Notes: generated by a model from the sequence alone, not told the origin. Positions 7,514 to 16,946 are shown, counted from the stretch's first letter. The stretch is DNA of 64,000 bases from [Clostridium] asparagiforme DSM 15981 (GCA_025149125.1 CP102272.1:3038001-3102000), one strand, 5' to 3'. Numbers and translations: made by a program.

Positions 7514-9946
7514 ATGAAACAATTTGAACATGTAAATGCCGCCAGCTTTGAGGAAGCCGGAAGGATATTAAAGGAATCAGGGGGAACGGCCCAGGCCATG
7601 GCCGGAGGTTCCGACCTGCTTGGAACATATAAGGACAATTTGTTAAAAACATATCCCGAAACCGTAGTCAACTTAAAAAAAATCCCGGGATTCGCGGCGC
7701 TTGAGGAAGAGGACGGCTGCCTGAAGGTTGGCGCCGGATGTAAACTGAACACGATCGCGCAGAACCAGGCCGTGCAGGAAGCCTGTCCCGCGCTGGCGGA
7801 GGCCGCCTATTCAGTTGCCTCTCCGCTGATCCGCTCTATTGGTACCATCGGCGGCAATATCTGCCAGGACGTGCGTTGCTGGTATTACCGATATCCTGAT
7901 TCCATGGGAGGGGCCATGGACTGCAAGCGCAAGGGCGGCGGGACCTGTTATGCCATCAACGGTGAGAACCGATACCATTCCGTATTTGGCGGCATGAGCT
8001 GCCACGGCACACCATGCGCCAAATCCTGCCCGGCAGGAACCGATGTGCCCGCCTACATGGCAAAGCTGCGGGAAGGGAAATGGGACGAGGCCGCAGAAAT
8101 TATCATGCGTTATAATCCCATGCCCATGATGACCTCCCGCATCTGCCCTCACCCGTGTCAAGATGACTGCAACCAGTGTACCTACGGGGACAGCGTTAAT
8201 GTCCACGGCGTAGAGCGCTCTCTTGGGGATTATATTCTGGAGCACGCGGACCGGTATTACTGCGCGCCTGAGCGCGAAACAGGAAAGCGCGCCGCCATAA
8301 TCGGCGCAGGCCCCGGCGGTCTGTCCGCAGCCTATTATCTGAGAAAAGCAGGCCACAGCGTGGTGGTTTATGACCGCATGGAGAAAGCAGGCGGCGTTCT
8401 GCGGTACGGTATTCCACATTACCGTCTGCCCAAGGACATGGTAGACGCCTATGTGAATGCGCTTTCTGCCATGGGTGTAAACTTCAGGCTGGGCGTTCAG
8501 GTGGGACAGGACATTACAGTGGAGGAGATACAACAAAGCTCCGACAGCATGTATGTGGGAACCGGCGCCTGGAAGCAGCCGGTGCTGGGACTGGAAGGAG
8601 AAAATCTTACGCAATTCGGCCTGGATTTCCTGACCCAGGTCAATATATACCTGGAGAAATCCATTGGAAACAAGGTGTTGGTATGCGGTGGCGGCAACGT
8701 GGCAATGGACGTGGCCCTGACGGCCGTCCGCCTGGGAGCAGGGCAGGTAAAGTTGGTATGCCTGGAACAGGAACATGATATGCCTGCCGCTTCCGAGGAG
8801 ATTGCAAGGGCCAGAGAAGAGGGGGTTGAGATCTGCAACGGCTGGGGGCTTGGACGCATCGTCACCGATGAGAACGGAAGAGTGGCCGGCCTGGAAGCGA
8901 AGCGATGCCTGGCCGTGTTTGATGAGGAGCACCGTTTCTCACCTGTGTATGATGAAGCCGACCGGATTGTGTTGGAAGCGGATACCATCATCCTTGCCAC
9001 AGGCCAGCGGGTGGACCTAAGCTTCCTGGGCGAACACTTTGGAGGGCAGCTAAAATCAGCCAGGGGACTGATTGACGCGGACACGGAGTCATTTAAGACA
9101 AAGAAGGACGGCGTTTATGCGGGCGGCGATGCGGTTACAGGGCCGGATATTGCCATCCGGGCCATACTGGCGGGCCGCGTGGCGGCAGCGGGAATGAACC
9201 GGGACCTGGGAGGCTGTGGGGAATGCGGCTGTGAGAAGGCCGGTTGCGAGGAAATCGGCCGGGAGAATCCATCTGCGGATGGGAATCCCCAGGAGGCAGC
9301 ATTTCTCCGCTTTGACCCCGGAGCAGTGGAAAACACTGAATCCCATAAGCTTAAGGAGATTCCCGCAAGCGAGCGCACTCTGATAAAAGAGGACGCTTCA
9401 TCCTTTGACCGGGAGACGGCCATGGCGGAAGCCGGACGGTGTATGAACTGCGGCTGTTATGCGGTCAGCCCGTCGGATATCAGCCCGGTGCTGGTGATGG
9501 CGGGGGCGGATATTGTCACCACAGAGCGGACCCTGACGGCAGAAGAGCTGTTTACAAAGAAACTGACGGTTCAGGATATTCTGACCCCGGGTGAATTGGT
9601 AAAGGAGATCCGGGTGCCGAAGCGGTCCGGCCAGATGCATTATGACAAGAAGCGTGTGAGAAATGCCATTGACTTTGCCATTGTATCCCTGGCGTCCTGC
9701 CTGGACGTTAAGGATAATGTGATACAGGACGCCCGCCTGGTATTCGGCGGTGTGGCCCCGGTGCCCCTTCGCGTGAAACACGTAGAGGAATTTTTAAAGG
9801 GAAAAGCGGTAACAGAGGAAACGGCGGATCAGGCGGCCGGACTGGCTGTCGGTGGTGCCAGTCCCATGGGCAAGAATGAATATAAGCTGTTTATGATGAA
9901 GGATCTGATGCGAAGCGCCGTTTTAAGGGCGGGACGCAGCAGCTAA
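7514..9946 (+). CDS. FAD subunit of molybdenum hydroxylase with an inserted GltD-like Fe-S/NAD(P) oxidoreductase (810 aa)
   Basis: A nested fusion. Residues 1-160 are the N-terminal part of a CoxM/YgfM-type FAD-binding subunit (AGGSDLLG; TIGGNICQDVRCWYYRYP; RYHSVFGG). Residues 161-645 are a GltD/YgfK-like module: Cys-rich Fe-S segment (CAKSCPAGTDVPAY; CPHPCQDDC), FAD motif GAGPGG near 263, NAD(P) motif GGGNVAMD near 390, GGDAVTG near 535, then Cys clusters CGECGC near 566 and CMNCGC near 642. The CoxM domain resumes at CYAVSPSDISP and runs to the end with its C-terminal domain. Start ATG 7514 has AGGTGA six bases upstream. In E. coli the corresponding parts, YgfK and YgfM, are separate genes in the xdhD cluster. 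It probably links NAD(P)(H) or another carrier to the hydroxylase. It is the last gene of the operon. Confidence 0.92.
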   Translation: MKQFEHVNAASFEEAGRILKESGGTAQAMAGGSDLLGTYKDNLLKTYPETVVNLKKIPGFAALEEEDGCLKVGAGCKLNTIAQNQAVQEACPALAEAAYSVASPLIRSIGTIGGNICQDVRCWYYRYPDSMGGAMDCKRKGGGTCYAINGENRYHSVFGGMSCHGTPCAKSCPAGTDVPAYMAKLREGKWDEAAEIIMRYNPMPMMTSRICPHPCQDDCNQCTYGDSVNVHGVERSLGDYILEHADRYYCAPERETGKRAAIIGAGPGGLSAAYYLRKAGHSVVVYDRMEKAGGVLRYGIPHYRLPKDMVDAYVNALSAMGVNFRLGVQVGQDITVEEIQQSSDSMYVGTGAWKQPVLGLEGENLTQFGLDFLTQVNIYLEKSIGNKVLVCGGGNVAMDVALTAVRLGAGQVKLVCLEQEHDMPAASEEIARAREEGVEICNGWGLGRIVTDENGRVAGLEAKRCLAVFDEEHRFSPVYDEADRIVLEADTIILATGQRVDLSFLGEHFGGQLKSARGLIDADTESFKTKKDGVYAGGDAVTGPDIAIRAILAGRVAAAGMNRDLGGCGECGCEKAGCEEIGRENPSADGNPQEAAFLRFDPGAVENTESHKLKEIPASERTLIKEDASSFDRETAMAEAGRCMNCGCYAVSPSDISPVLVMAGADIVTTERTLTAEELFTKKLTVQDILTPGELVKEIRVPKRSGQMHYDKKRVRNAIDFAIVSLASCLDVKDNVIQDARLVFGGVAPVPLRVKHVEEFLKGKAVTEETADQAAGLAVGGASPMGKNEYKLFMMKDLMRSAVLRAGRSS

Positions 9947-9964
9947 GAGGAAGTGTACTTAAAA

Positions 9965-10006
9965 GGACTCAGGGTCGGCGTTATTGGTTTCACCGGCCCT
10001 GAGTCC
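9965..10006. terminator. Bidirectional terminator between convergent genes
   Basis: Arms GGACTCAGGG and CCCTGAGTCC, extended by four further pairs (one wobble). The minus-strand copy is followed by TTTT and serves the gene ending at 10009; the plus-strand copy ends the molybdenum operon. Confidence 0.88.
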
Positions 10007-10008
10007 TC

Positions 10009-10890
10009 TTAAGGCCTGACGATAACCGCGCTTCCGTGCAGATCGCACAGGGGAACCAGAATCAGCCGGTGATGGCGTTTCTCATAGTCCGCCACCGCCT
10101 GTCTTGCGCCGCGGAAGCGCTCATTGTTATAATCGTGCATCAGAATCATTGCGCCTGGGGACAGGCGGGGATAGAAGTATTCAAGTCCTGCCAAGAGCGG
10201 GGCATAGAGATCCGCGTCCAGGCTCACCAGGGCGTAAGTCTCGGATTCCAGCCCGGATGCGGTTCCGGGGAAATATCCCTCCCGCACCACGGCCCGGTCC
10301 GGGAATGGAAGCCGGTTTAAAACCGCCTGCTTACTGGTATCGGAGAAATCCCCCTTTTTTGCGCGGGAACATCCATACGCTTCTTCTTTTTCAATATCTC
10401 TCGGATCAAATCCCTCAAAGGTGTCGAACAGATACAGAAACCTGTCTGGAAACAGGGCATTGAGCTTCCATGCCATATCGCCCCTGTAAACGCCAAGCTC
10501 CGCAATCTGTCCGGGTATCCCCTGCTCATGAAGCCGCGCGGCGATCTGCCTCAATGTGGCGCTGCGTATGTCAAAGTGCCGGTAGAGCTCCCCAAGGCAT
10601 ATAAAATCACCCTGAAAGCCCAGAGAGCGGGCCTGGTCCATGAGCTGTCCGGTTCTGGAACCATCCGTGACGCCGGTAAGGATATAGTCAGGTCTTATGG
10701 AGACAGCCTGTGCCACCGGCAGCACAGGAACATGGGCAGGGAATCCCATGCCGATTTTTTCTGTTTCGCTCATATGGTGAAGGCCGGTGTTATTGTCACC
10801 AAATCCAACCAATCGCAGTTCTTCCGTATTGATCAGCCTGGACACGGCGCGCCCGAACTGTCCGGCTCCTAATATTACAACTGTTTTCAT
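10009..10890 (-). CDS. Rossmann + TylF-type methyltransferase-like protein, paralog 2
   Basis: Paralog of the gene at 3557-4444, with the same layout: an N-terminal Rossmann module (MKTVVILGAGQFGRAV) and a C-terminal TylF-like methyltransferase domain (IAELGVYRGDMAW; YLFDTFEGFDPRDIEKEEAYG). The metal-site segment LDADLY is intact, and the second segment reads HDYNN where TylF has DDY, so this copy could be active. Start ATG 10890 matches the paralog's start; a longer upstream frame exists but is AT-rich and lacks a ribosome site. TylF enzymes O-methylate sugars, but the substrate here is unknown. It converges on the molybdenum operon and diverges from the Crp/Fnr gene at 11120. Confidence 0.85.
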   Translation of the reverse strand: MKTVVILGAGQFGRAVSRLINTEELRLVGFGDNNTGLHHMSETEKIGMGFPAHVPVLPVAQAVSIRPDYILTGVTDGSRTGQLMDQARSLGFQGDFICLGELYRHFDIRSATLRQIAARLHEQGIPGQIAELGVYRGDMAWKLNALFPDRFLYLFDTFEGFDPRDIEKEEAYGCSRAKKGDFSDTSKQAVLNRLPFPDRAVVREGYFPGTASGLESETYALVSLDADLYAPLLAGLEYFYPRLSPGAMILMHDYNNERFRGARQAVADYEKRHHRLILVPLCDLHGSAVIVRP

Positions 10891-10975
10891 CAACGAATCC
10901 TCATATTTCGTGAATATATATTTTATTATCATACCACACAGCCCTGTTCCATAAAAGGTGAAAATGCAACGGATA

Positions 10976-10996
10976 TAACATTTACAACAGATGTTA
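10976..10996. promoter_or_regulatory. Dyad in the divergent region before the Crp/Fnr gene
   Basis: Inverted repeat TAACAT-N9-ATGTTA, followed by a TATAAT box a few bases downstream (about 11004). The position between two divergent genes, one a regulator, suggests an operator, possibly autoregulatory. Confidence 0.4.
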
Positions 10997-11119
10997 AAAT
11001 TTGATATAATGTAGCATATACTACTGGCTGTTAAAAACATAACGGTGTTATAATTTTATTATAAGTAATAGGGGATCATCTGGGAACATTTTGGTAAAGA
11101 TTCATAAAATGGAGGGGTT

Positions 11120-11869
11120 ATGGGGAGTCGGGGATCAAATACTGTGGAAAGTCCGTTGTTTGACCAATCGGAAAAAGACGCTGTGCAGATGCCGCATGCG
11201 AATTTTGTTTCGCGTCTTTTATATCTTCCGAGAGGCATATCCAGATTAGAAAAGCTGGGACAGAGAAAAGTATATCCCAAGAACTATATGTTAGTCCAGG
11301 CGGGAATCAGGCCAAGCTACTGTTATATCGTGAAGAAGGGCAGGGTGGCTGCTTTTGAAACTACGGTTACCGGGGAGGAGCGCATCTATAACTTTAACGA
11401 GAGCAATTCCATCCTTTTGGAGGGGAATGTTCTGTTTGACCAGGAATCTGCGGTCAACTTTAAGACGGTACTGCCATCGGAGCTGATCCTGATAACGAAG
11501 GAGATGCTGCTGGAGGGCATTTCCAGGGATCCGCAGTTATCCATGGATATTATGGAATCCCTTTCTACCAAGTTCCTGTCATCCATGGAACAGATCCGCC
11601 ACAGTAATTTTCACAATGCCGCATGGAAGATCTGCGATCTGCTTCTTATATTTGCGGAGCATTACGGCGTGCCCTATGACGGCAAGATCCTGATCAAGGA
11701 GAAGATCAGCCAGCAGCTTCTTTCCAATTTGCTGGGCATCAACCGGGTGACGGCGGTGCGGGCGATCAAGGAGTTAAAGGAGATGGCTCTGATCGAACAG
11801 ATCAACGGATATTACTGTATCAGAAGCCTGGAACAGTTAAAGCGCCATCAGGAGAGGATTTGCCAGTAA
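11120..11869 (+). CDS. Crp/Fnr-family transcriptional regulator
   Basis: An N-terminal cyclic-nucleotide-binding-like beta barrel (about residues 40-150) is followed by a C-terminal winged helix (about 165-235) with recognition segment LSNLLGINRVTAVRAIKELKE. No Cys cluster of the FNR type is seen in the N-terminus, so oxygen sensing through Fe-S is unlikely. Start ATG 11120 has GGAGGGG upstream. It sits between the molybdenum hydroxylase operon and the MobA-like gene, so it is a good candidate for local regulator; that is inferred from position only. It ends at a strong terminator. Confidence 0.9.
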   Translation: MGSRGSNTVESPLFDQSEKDAVQMPHANFVSRLLYLPRGISRLEKLGQRKVYPKNYMLVQAGIRPSYCYIVKKGRVAAFETTVTGEERIYNFNESNSILLEGNVLFDQESAVNFKTVLPSELILITKEMLLEGISRDPQLSMDIMESLSTKFLSSMEQIRHSNFHNAAWKICDLLLIFAEHYGVPYDGKILIKEKISQQLLSNLLGINRVTAVRAIKELKEMALIEQINGYYCIRSLEQLKRHQERICQ

Positions 11870-11881
11870 GAAGCTTTATTG

Positions 11882-11915
11882 CGACTGCTGCACGTTTCGT
11901 GCAGCAGTCGTTTTG
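11882..11915 (+). terminator. Rho-independent terminator after the Crp/Fnr gene
   Basis: Perfect 13-bp stem (CGACTGCTGCACG and its complement) with a TTT loop, followed by TTTTGTTT. Confidence 0.96.
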
Positions 11916-11997
11916 TTTCCTTAAAGTGTAATCCACACTACTTATTTTCCTACCACGCCCCTGTTATAATTAAAACATCATGAAAGCGGGTGATTGG

Positions 11998-12609
11998 ATG
12001 AAGAAAACAGGTGCCGTGCTGGCAGCGGCGGGACTTTCCTCCAGAATGGGTGATTTTAAGCCCATGCTGCCATTTGGGGATTCCACGATTGCGCTGCATA
12101 TGGTTAACATGTTAAAGCGTATGAGCGTAGAGCCGATTGTGGTGGTGACCGGTTACCGGGCGGAGGAACTGGAGCGTCATCTTACCCATACCGGCGTCCG
12201 GTTTGTGAGGAATGACCGGTTCGGGGAAACACAGATGTTTGATTCGGTGAAGATGGGGGTCCGAGCGATTCTTTCTGACTGCGAGCGGATTATGGTGATG
12301 CCCCTGGATACGCCGGCTATCCTGCCGGAGACCATCCGCCAGGTGCTGACGATCGATGCCGGGATCGTGCGGACCATGTGCGGAGGGGAACCGGGGCATC
12401 CCATCATGTTCTGGCGGGAGACGGCAGAGCAGCTGTGCTCCTACACGGGGGACGGCGGACTGCGGGGCGCCATCGAGGCGTACGGCGCGGGCGTTACGGA
12501 TCTGGCGGTAAAGGACGAAGGAATCTACCGCGATGTGGATACGAAGGAAGAGTATAAAAAGCTGATCGAGTGGAGCTACAGGCGGGAAATGGGCGCGATT
12601 CCTGTCTGA
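11998..12609 (+). CDS. MobA-like molybdenum cofactor nucleotidyltransferase (MocA/YgfJ type)
   Basis: NTP-transferase fold with the signature LAAAGLSSRMGDFKPMLPFG at the N-terminus and a metal-binding D in MPLDTP near 101. Family members (MocA, YgfJ) attach CMP or a similar nucleotide to molybdopterin, making the cofactor form used by xanthine-dehydrogenase-type enzymes. This matches the neighbouring genes. I chose ATG 11998 because GGGTGAT precedes it; ATG 11980 has no ribosome site. A TATAAT box at 11965-11970 suggests transcription begins just upstream. The protein is about 203 residues, normal for the family, and the next gene follows after 13 bases. Confidence 0.88.
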   Translation: MKKTGAVLAAAGLSSRMGDFKPMLPFGDSTIALHMVNMLKRMSVEPIVVVTGYRAEELERHLTHTGVRFVRNDRFGETQMFDSVKMGVRAILSDCERIMVMPLDTPAILPETIRQVLTIDAGIVRTMCGGEPGHPIMFWRETAEQLCSYTGDGGLRGAIEAYGAGVTDLAVKDEGIYRDVDTKEEYKKLIEWSYRREMGAIPV

Positions 12610-12622
12610 CGGAGGATGTAGT

Positions 12623-13693
12623 ATGAGAACGGTGTATCTGGTGAGACATGGAATGGTGGAATTTCCGGAGGGTAAGAAGCGGTGTATTGGCCGCACGGAT
12701 CTTCCTTTAAATCATATCGGTATCCGCCAGGCTGAGGATCTGGGGGATTACTTTCGCGGCCGTCCTGTGGAGGCTGTGTTTTGTAGTCCGCTGAAGCGAT
12801 CCGTGCAGACAGCCGGGATCCTGGCGGGCGGAAGGCTTCCTGTGCTTAAGCGGCAGGGACTGGCAGAGCTGGATATGGGGGAGTGGGAAAACGTTCCTCT
12901 CTGCGACCTTAAAAAGGATCTGGAGTCAGAACCGTTGCACGGGGAAGGGAGGGAGCATGGGAGATGGCGCATGGATCGCGCCATCCGGGATATCCTGTCC
13001 CAAACGACAGGGGATGTAGTGGTGGTTGCCCATGCAGGGATCAACTGCAGCTATCTGGCCGGTCTGATGGGCCGTCCCCTGGAGACATCCAGAGCTTTAA
13101 GCCAGCCCTATGGAGGCTTCAGCCGGATTATGATAGACGACCGGGGAGTTGTCTTTGCCGCTGACTTCGGCAGAAAGCCCAGAATATATCCGGAGGACCG
13201 GGAATGCCGTGATATTTGGGACCGCTATGGGACGCCGGAGCACGTAAGGAGCCACTGCATAGCCGTGGCGCACCAAGCAGTCCGTCTTGGCATCGCGCTT
13301 TCGGACGCGGGCTGCAGGATTGATTTAGGGCTGATCCGAAGCGCAGCTCTTCTCCATGACGTGGTCAGGGATCGAAAGGATCATGCCGCGGAGGGCGCAA
13401 AGGTTTTGATGAGAGAGGGATACCCGCTCTTAGCCGAGATTATCCGCTGCCATCACGACCTGGAGCACGAAATTTTAAATGAAACCGCCGTGGTTTATCT
13501 GGCGGATAAGCGGACCCAGGGACAGCGGGAAGTGTCCCTGGATGAGCGGTTTGACAGAAGCCGGGCCAAATGCCAGGGAAACCCGGAGGCTATGGCCGCC
13601 CACGAACGCAGGTACCGGCAGGCCAAGGCTATCGAAACCATGGCGAGGGAGTGCCAAAGAACCGCCGGCCGGATGACCACGCTGACCGGATAA
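12623..13693 (+). CDS. Histidine phosphatase-HD domain fusion protein
   Basis: The N-terminal half (1-190) is a phosphoglycerate-mutase-like histidine phosphatase with the RHG motif (YLVRHGMVEFPEG) and a second His in VVVVAHAGINCSY. The C-terminal half (about 205-345) is an HD-type phosphohydrolase domain (HCIAVAH; LLHDVVRDRKDHA; IIRCHHDLEH). Both active-site sets look intact. It is 13 bases behind the MobA-like gene, with GGAGG before the ATG, so the two are co-transcribed. Such a pair would fit removing phosphate from nucleotides or cofactor precursors, but the substrate is unknown. The HD domain also resembles those of nucleotide hydrolases. Confidence 0.85.
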   Translation: MRTVYLVRHGMVEFPEGKKRCIGRTDLPLNHIGIRQAEDLGDYFRGRPVEAVFCSPLKRSVQTAGILAGGRLPVLKRQGLAELDMGEWENVPLCDLKKDLESEPLHGEGREHGRWRMDRAIRDILSQTTGDVVVVAHAGINCSYLAGLMGRPLETSRALSQPYGGFSRIMIDDRGVVFAADFGRKPRIYPEDRECRDIWDRYGTPEHVRSHCIAVAHQAVRLGIALSDAGCRIDLGLIRSAALLHDVVRDRKDHAAEGAKVLMREGYPLLAEIIRCHHDLEHEILNETAVVYLADKRTQGQREVSLDERFDRSRAKCQGNPEAMAAHERRYRQAKAIETMARECQRTAGRMTTLTG

Positions 13694-13841
13694 CAGTGGG
13701 CACAATGGTGGCGTAGCGTTTTATCAGGAACCCTTGGTGTGGATATGTGCGGCGTTATCAGAAACAACATTCAGGTGTCCGTGGGAATCTCTTATTTTGA
13801 GGGCCTCTGGATTCCAGGCTGTTTTTGGTGCAAGAAACTGC

Positions 13842-13870
13842 TTGACAAATTTGCAGATTGTCATTATCAT
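13842..13870 (+). promoter_or_regulatory. Sigma-A promoter of valS
   Basis: TTGACA, 17-bp spacer, TATCAT. It lies just upstream of the T-box leader. Confidence 0.9.
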
Positions 13871-13891
13871 GAGAAAGTATATATTGGAATA

Positions 13892-14158
13892 ATGGCAGTG
13901 ATGAAGAGGAGTACGCGCACGCCGCCGGCAGAGAGGACGGTTCACAGGCTGAAAGGCCGTCCCGGAGAGGCGCAGCGGAAGGTAGCTTCGGAGCCGGAAC
14001 ACTCAGAAAGGGCGGCGCGGCCGCAGCCATTTAGGTGTTCCCGGGCGGCCCCCGTTAAAAGCCCTAATGAGGCCGGAAGCACATTCCGGTGAACAAAGGT
14101 GGTACCGCGGTTTTGATCGCCCTTTGCAGACTTTAAACGGTTTGCAGAGGGCGTTTTT
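13892..14158 (+). promoter_or_regulatory. T-box leader of valS (tRNA-Val-sensing)
   Basis: The 5' stem I signature AGTGATGAAGAGGAGTA is at 13897-13913, and an AGAGAG bulge is at 13930-13935. The T-box sequence GGTGGTACCGCGG is at 14098-14110. It contains TGGT, which would pair with the ACCA end of tRNA-Val. The terminator stem (13 pairs with wobbles, CGCCCTTTGCAGA) occupies 14118-14153 and is followed by TTTTT. A GTA triplet at 13982-13984 is a possible specifier, not proven. Uncharged tRNA-Val should stabilise the antiterminator and raise valS expression. Confidence 0.95.
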
Positions 14159-14262
14159 GTAACCTGGGAAGGCCCGGAAGGAGATCTCAACCCTCTGCAG
14201 CAGAAACAGACAGCGGCGGAATATTTCGCCCCAAACCGAACAGAAAAGGAGATGTGAGATCA

Positions 14263-16905
14263 ATGAAAGAATTGGAAAAAACTTACAATCCGGCGGACAT
14301 TGAGGACCGCCTGTACCAGAAGTGGCTGGACGGAAAGTATTTCCACGCCAAGGTGAACAAGGACAAAAAGCCCTTCACCATCGTGATGCCCCCGCCCAAC
14401 ATCACCGGACAGCTTCACATGGGACACGCTCTGGACAACACCATGCAGGATATCCTGATCCGCTACAAGCGCATGCAGGGCTACGAGGCCCTGTGGCAGC
14501 CGGGTACGGACCATGCGGCCATCGCCACCGAGGTCAAGGTCATCGACAAGCTGAAGCAGGAAGGCATCGACAAGCACGATCTGGGCCGGGACGGCTTTTT
14601 GGAGAAGTGTTGGGAATGGAAAAAGGAGTACGGCACCCGCATCGTGAACCAGCTGCACAAGATGGGGTCCTCTGCGGACTGGGACCGGGAGCGGTTTACC
14701 ATGGACGAGGGCTGTTCCGACGCGGTGTTGGAGGTATTTATCAAGCTGTATGAGAAGGGATACATCTACAAGGGTTCCCGCATCATCAACTGGTGTCCGG
14801 TCTGCCAGACCTCCATCTCCGACGCCGAAGTGGAGCACGTGGAGCAGGAAGGAAAGTTCTGGCACATCAACTACCCGGTAGTGGGCGAGCCCGGACGCTT
14901 TGTGGAGATCGCCACCACCCGCCCGGAGACCATGCTGGGCGACACAGCCGTGGCGGTGAACCCGGAGGACGAGCGCTACAGGGACATTGTCGGGAAAATG
15001 CTGGAGCTGCCGCTGACCGGCCGTCAGATTCCGGTGGTCGCCGACGCGTACGTGGACCGGGAGTTCGGCACCGGCTGCGTGAAGATCACCCCCGCTCACG
15101 ACCCCAACGACTTCGAGGTGGGCAAACGCCACAACCTGGAAGAGATCGTGATCTTAAACGACGACGCCACCGTGAACGTGCCCGGCCCCTACTTCGGCAT
15201 GGACCGCTATGAGGCCAGAAAGGCCATCGTGAAGGATTTGGAGGACCTGGGCCTGTTGGTTAAGGTAGTTCCCCACTCCCACAACGTGGGCACCCACGAC
15301 CGCTGCAAGACCACGGTGGAGCCCATGGTGAAGCAGCAGTGGTTCGTAAAGATGGAGGAGATGGCAAAACCCGCCATCGAGGCGCTTAAGACCGGCGAGC
15401 TGAAATTCGTGCCCGAGAGCTTCGGAAAGACTTATCTGCACTGGCTGGAGAACATCCGCGACTGGTGCATTTCCCGCCAGCTGTGGTGGGGCCACCGGAT
15501 TCCGGCCTATTACTGCCAGGACTGCGGCGAGATCGTGGTAGCCAAGGAAGCGCCCTGCAAGTGTCCCAAGTGCGGCAAAACCTCCTTCGTGCAGGATGAG
15601 GACACCCTGGACACCTGGTTTTCCTCCGCGCTGTGGCCCTTCTCGACCCTGGGCTGGCCGGAAAAAACTGAGGACCTGGAGTATTTCTATCCTACGGACG
15701 TGCTGGTGACCGGATACGACATCATTTTATTCTGGGTCATCCGCATGGTGTTCTCCGGCCTTGAGCAGACCGGGAAATGCCCCTTCCACACCGTGCTGAT
15801 CCACGGTCTGGTGCGGGATTCCCAGGGCCGGAAAATGAGCAAGTCCCTGGGCAACGGCATCGATCCCCTGGAGGTGATCGATAAGTACGGAGCCGACGCC
15901 CTGCGCATGACGCTTCTAACCGGAAATGCGCCCGGCAACGACATGCGTTTCTACTGGGAGCGAGTGGAGAACAGCCGCAACTTTGCCAACAAGGTGTGGA
16001 ACGCCTCCCGCTTCATTATGATGAACATCGAAAAAGCGCCGGATGTGTCCGGCGTTACCCCGGACAGCCTGACCATGGCGGACCGCTGGATTCTCTCCAA
16101 GGTCAACACACTGGCGGGGGACGTGACGGAAAATCTGGACCGCTACGAGCTGGGCATCGCCCTCCAGAAGGTTTATGACTTTATCTGGGAAGAATTTTGC
16201 GATTGGTATATTGAAATGGTGAAGCCGAGGCTGTACAATGAAGATGACGCCACCAAGGCTGCGGCGGTATGGACCTTAAAGACCGTACTGATCAACGCGT
16301 TAAAACTTCTCCATCCCTTTATGCCTTTTATCACGGAGGAAATTTTCTGTAACCTCCAGGAGGAAGAGCAGACCATCATGGTGTCCCAGTGGCCGCTTTA
16401 CCGGGACGACTGGAATTTCAAAGAGGAGGAGAACGCCACCGAGACCATCAAGGAGGCGGTACGCGCCATCCGCGGCGTGCGTTCCGACATGAACGTTCCG
16501 CCCAGCAAGCGGGCCAAGGTGTACGTGGTCAGCGAGGACGAAGCGCTGCTCGGAATCTTCGAGCACAGCAGAAGCTTTTTCGCCTCCCTGGGTTATGCCA
16601 ATGAGGTGGTTCTGCAGAAGGACAAGGAGGGCATCGCCCCTGACGCCGTGTCCGCGGTGATCCCCAGAGCGGCCATCTACATGCCCTTTGCGGACCTGGT
16701 GGATATCAGCAAGGAGATCGAGCGCCTGCGCGGCGAGGAGAAACGGCTGGAGGGCGAGCTTGCCCGCTCCAATGGCATGCTGAACAATGAGAAGTTCGTC
16801 AGCCGTGCGCCTCAGGCCAAGATCGATGCGGAGAAGGAAAAACTGGAAAAGTATTCCCAGATGATGGAACAGGTGAAAGCGAGACTGGCCCAGCTGTTGG
16901 GATAA
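14263..16905 (+). CDS. valS: Valyl-tRNA synthetase
   Basis: Class I aminoacyl-tRNA synthetase that charges tRNA-Val in the cytoplasm. The HIGH-type motif ([13 protein letters not shown]) is near residue 45, the editing domain runs about 190-340 ([13 protein letters not shown]), and KMSKS is near 525. The C-terminus is a coiled-coil arm (about 805-880). Length is 880 residues, normal. I chose ATG 14263, 11 bases after AGGAG, over an in-frame GTG at 14254 that is too close to it. It is controlled by the T-box leader upstream. Confidence 0.98.
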   Translation: MKELEKTYNPADIEDRLYQKWLDGKYFHAKVNKDKKPFTIVMPPPNITGQLHMGHALDNTMQDILIRYKRMQGYEALWQPGTDHAAIATEVKVIDKLKQEGIDKHDLGRDGFLEKCWEWKKEYGTRIVNQLHKMGSSADWDRERFTMDEGCSDAVLEVFIKLYEKGYIYKGSRIINWCPVCQTSISDAEVEHVEQEGKFWHINYPVVGEPGRFVEIATTRPETMLGDTAVAVNPEDERYRDIVGKMLELPLTGRQIPVVADAYVDREFGTGCVKITPAHDPNDFEVGKRHNLEEIVILNDDATVNVPGPYFGMDRYEARKAIVKDLEDLGLLVKVVPHSHNVGTHDRCKTTVEPMVKQQWFVKMEEMAKPAIEALKTGELKFVPESFGKTYLHWLENIRDWCISRQLWWGHRIPAYYCQDCGEIVVAKEAPCKCPKCGKTSFVQDEDTLDTWFSSALWPFSTLGWPEKTEDLEYFYPTDVLVTGYDIILFWVIRMVFSGLEQTGKCPFHTVLIHGLVRDSQGRKMSKSLGNGIDPLEVIDKYGADALRMTLLTGNAPGNDMRFYWERVENSRNFANKVWNASRFIMMNIEKAPDVSGVTPDSLTMADRWILSKVNTLAGDVTENLDRYELGIALQKVYDFIWEEFCDWYIEMVKPRLYNEDDATKAAAVWTLKTVLINALKLLHPFMPFITEEIFCNLQEEEQTIMVSQWPLYRDDWNFKEEENATETIKEAVRAIRGVRSDMNVPPSKRAKVYVVSEDEALLGIFEHSRSFFASLGYANEVVLQKDKEGIAPDAVSAVIPRAAIYMPFADLVDISKEIERLRGEEKRLEGELARSNGMLNNEKFVSRAPQAKIDAEKEKLEKYSQMMEQVKARLAQLLG

Positions 16906-16946
16906 TTGTAACATTTGGTTTTGACAAATAAGGGGGAAGATAAGAC

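Noticed and set aside
1-9946. Selenocysteine-containing molybdenum hydroxylase
   Set aside because: No in-frame TGA codon interrupts either catalytic subunit, and no selenium genes are in the window. A labile selenium cofactor cannot be excluded by sequence.
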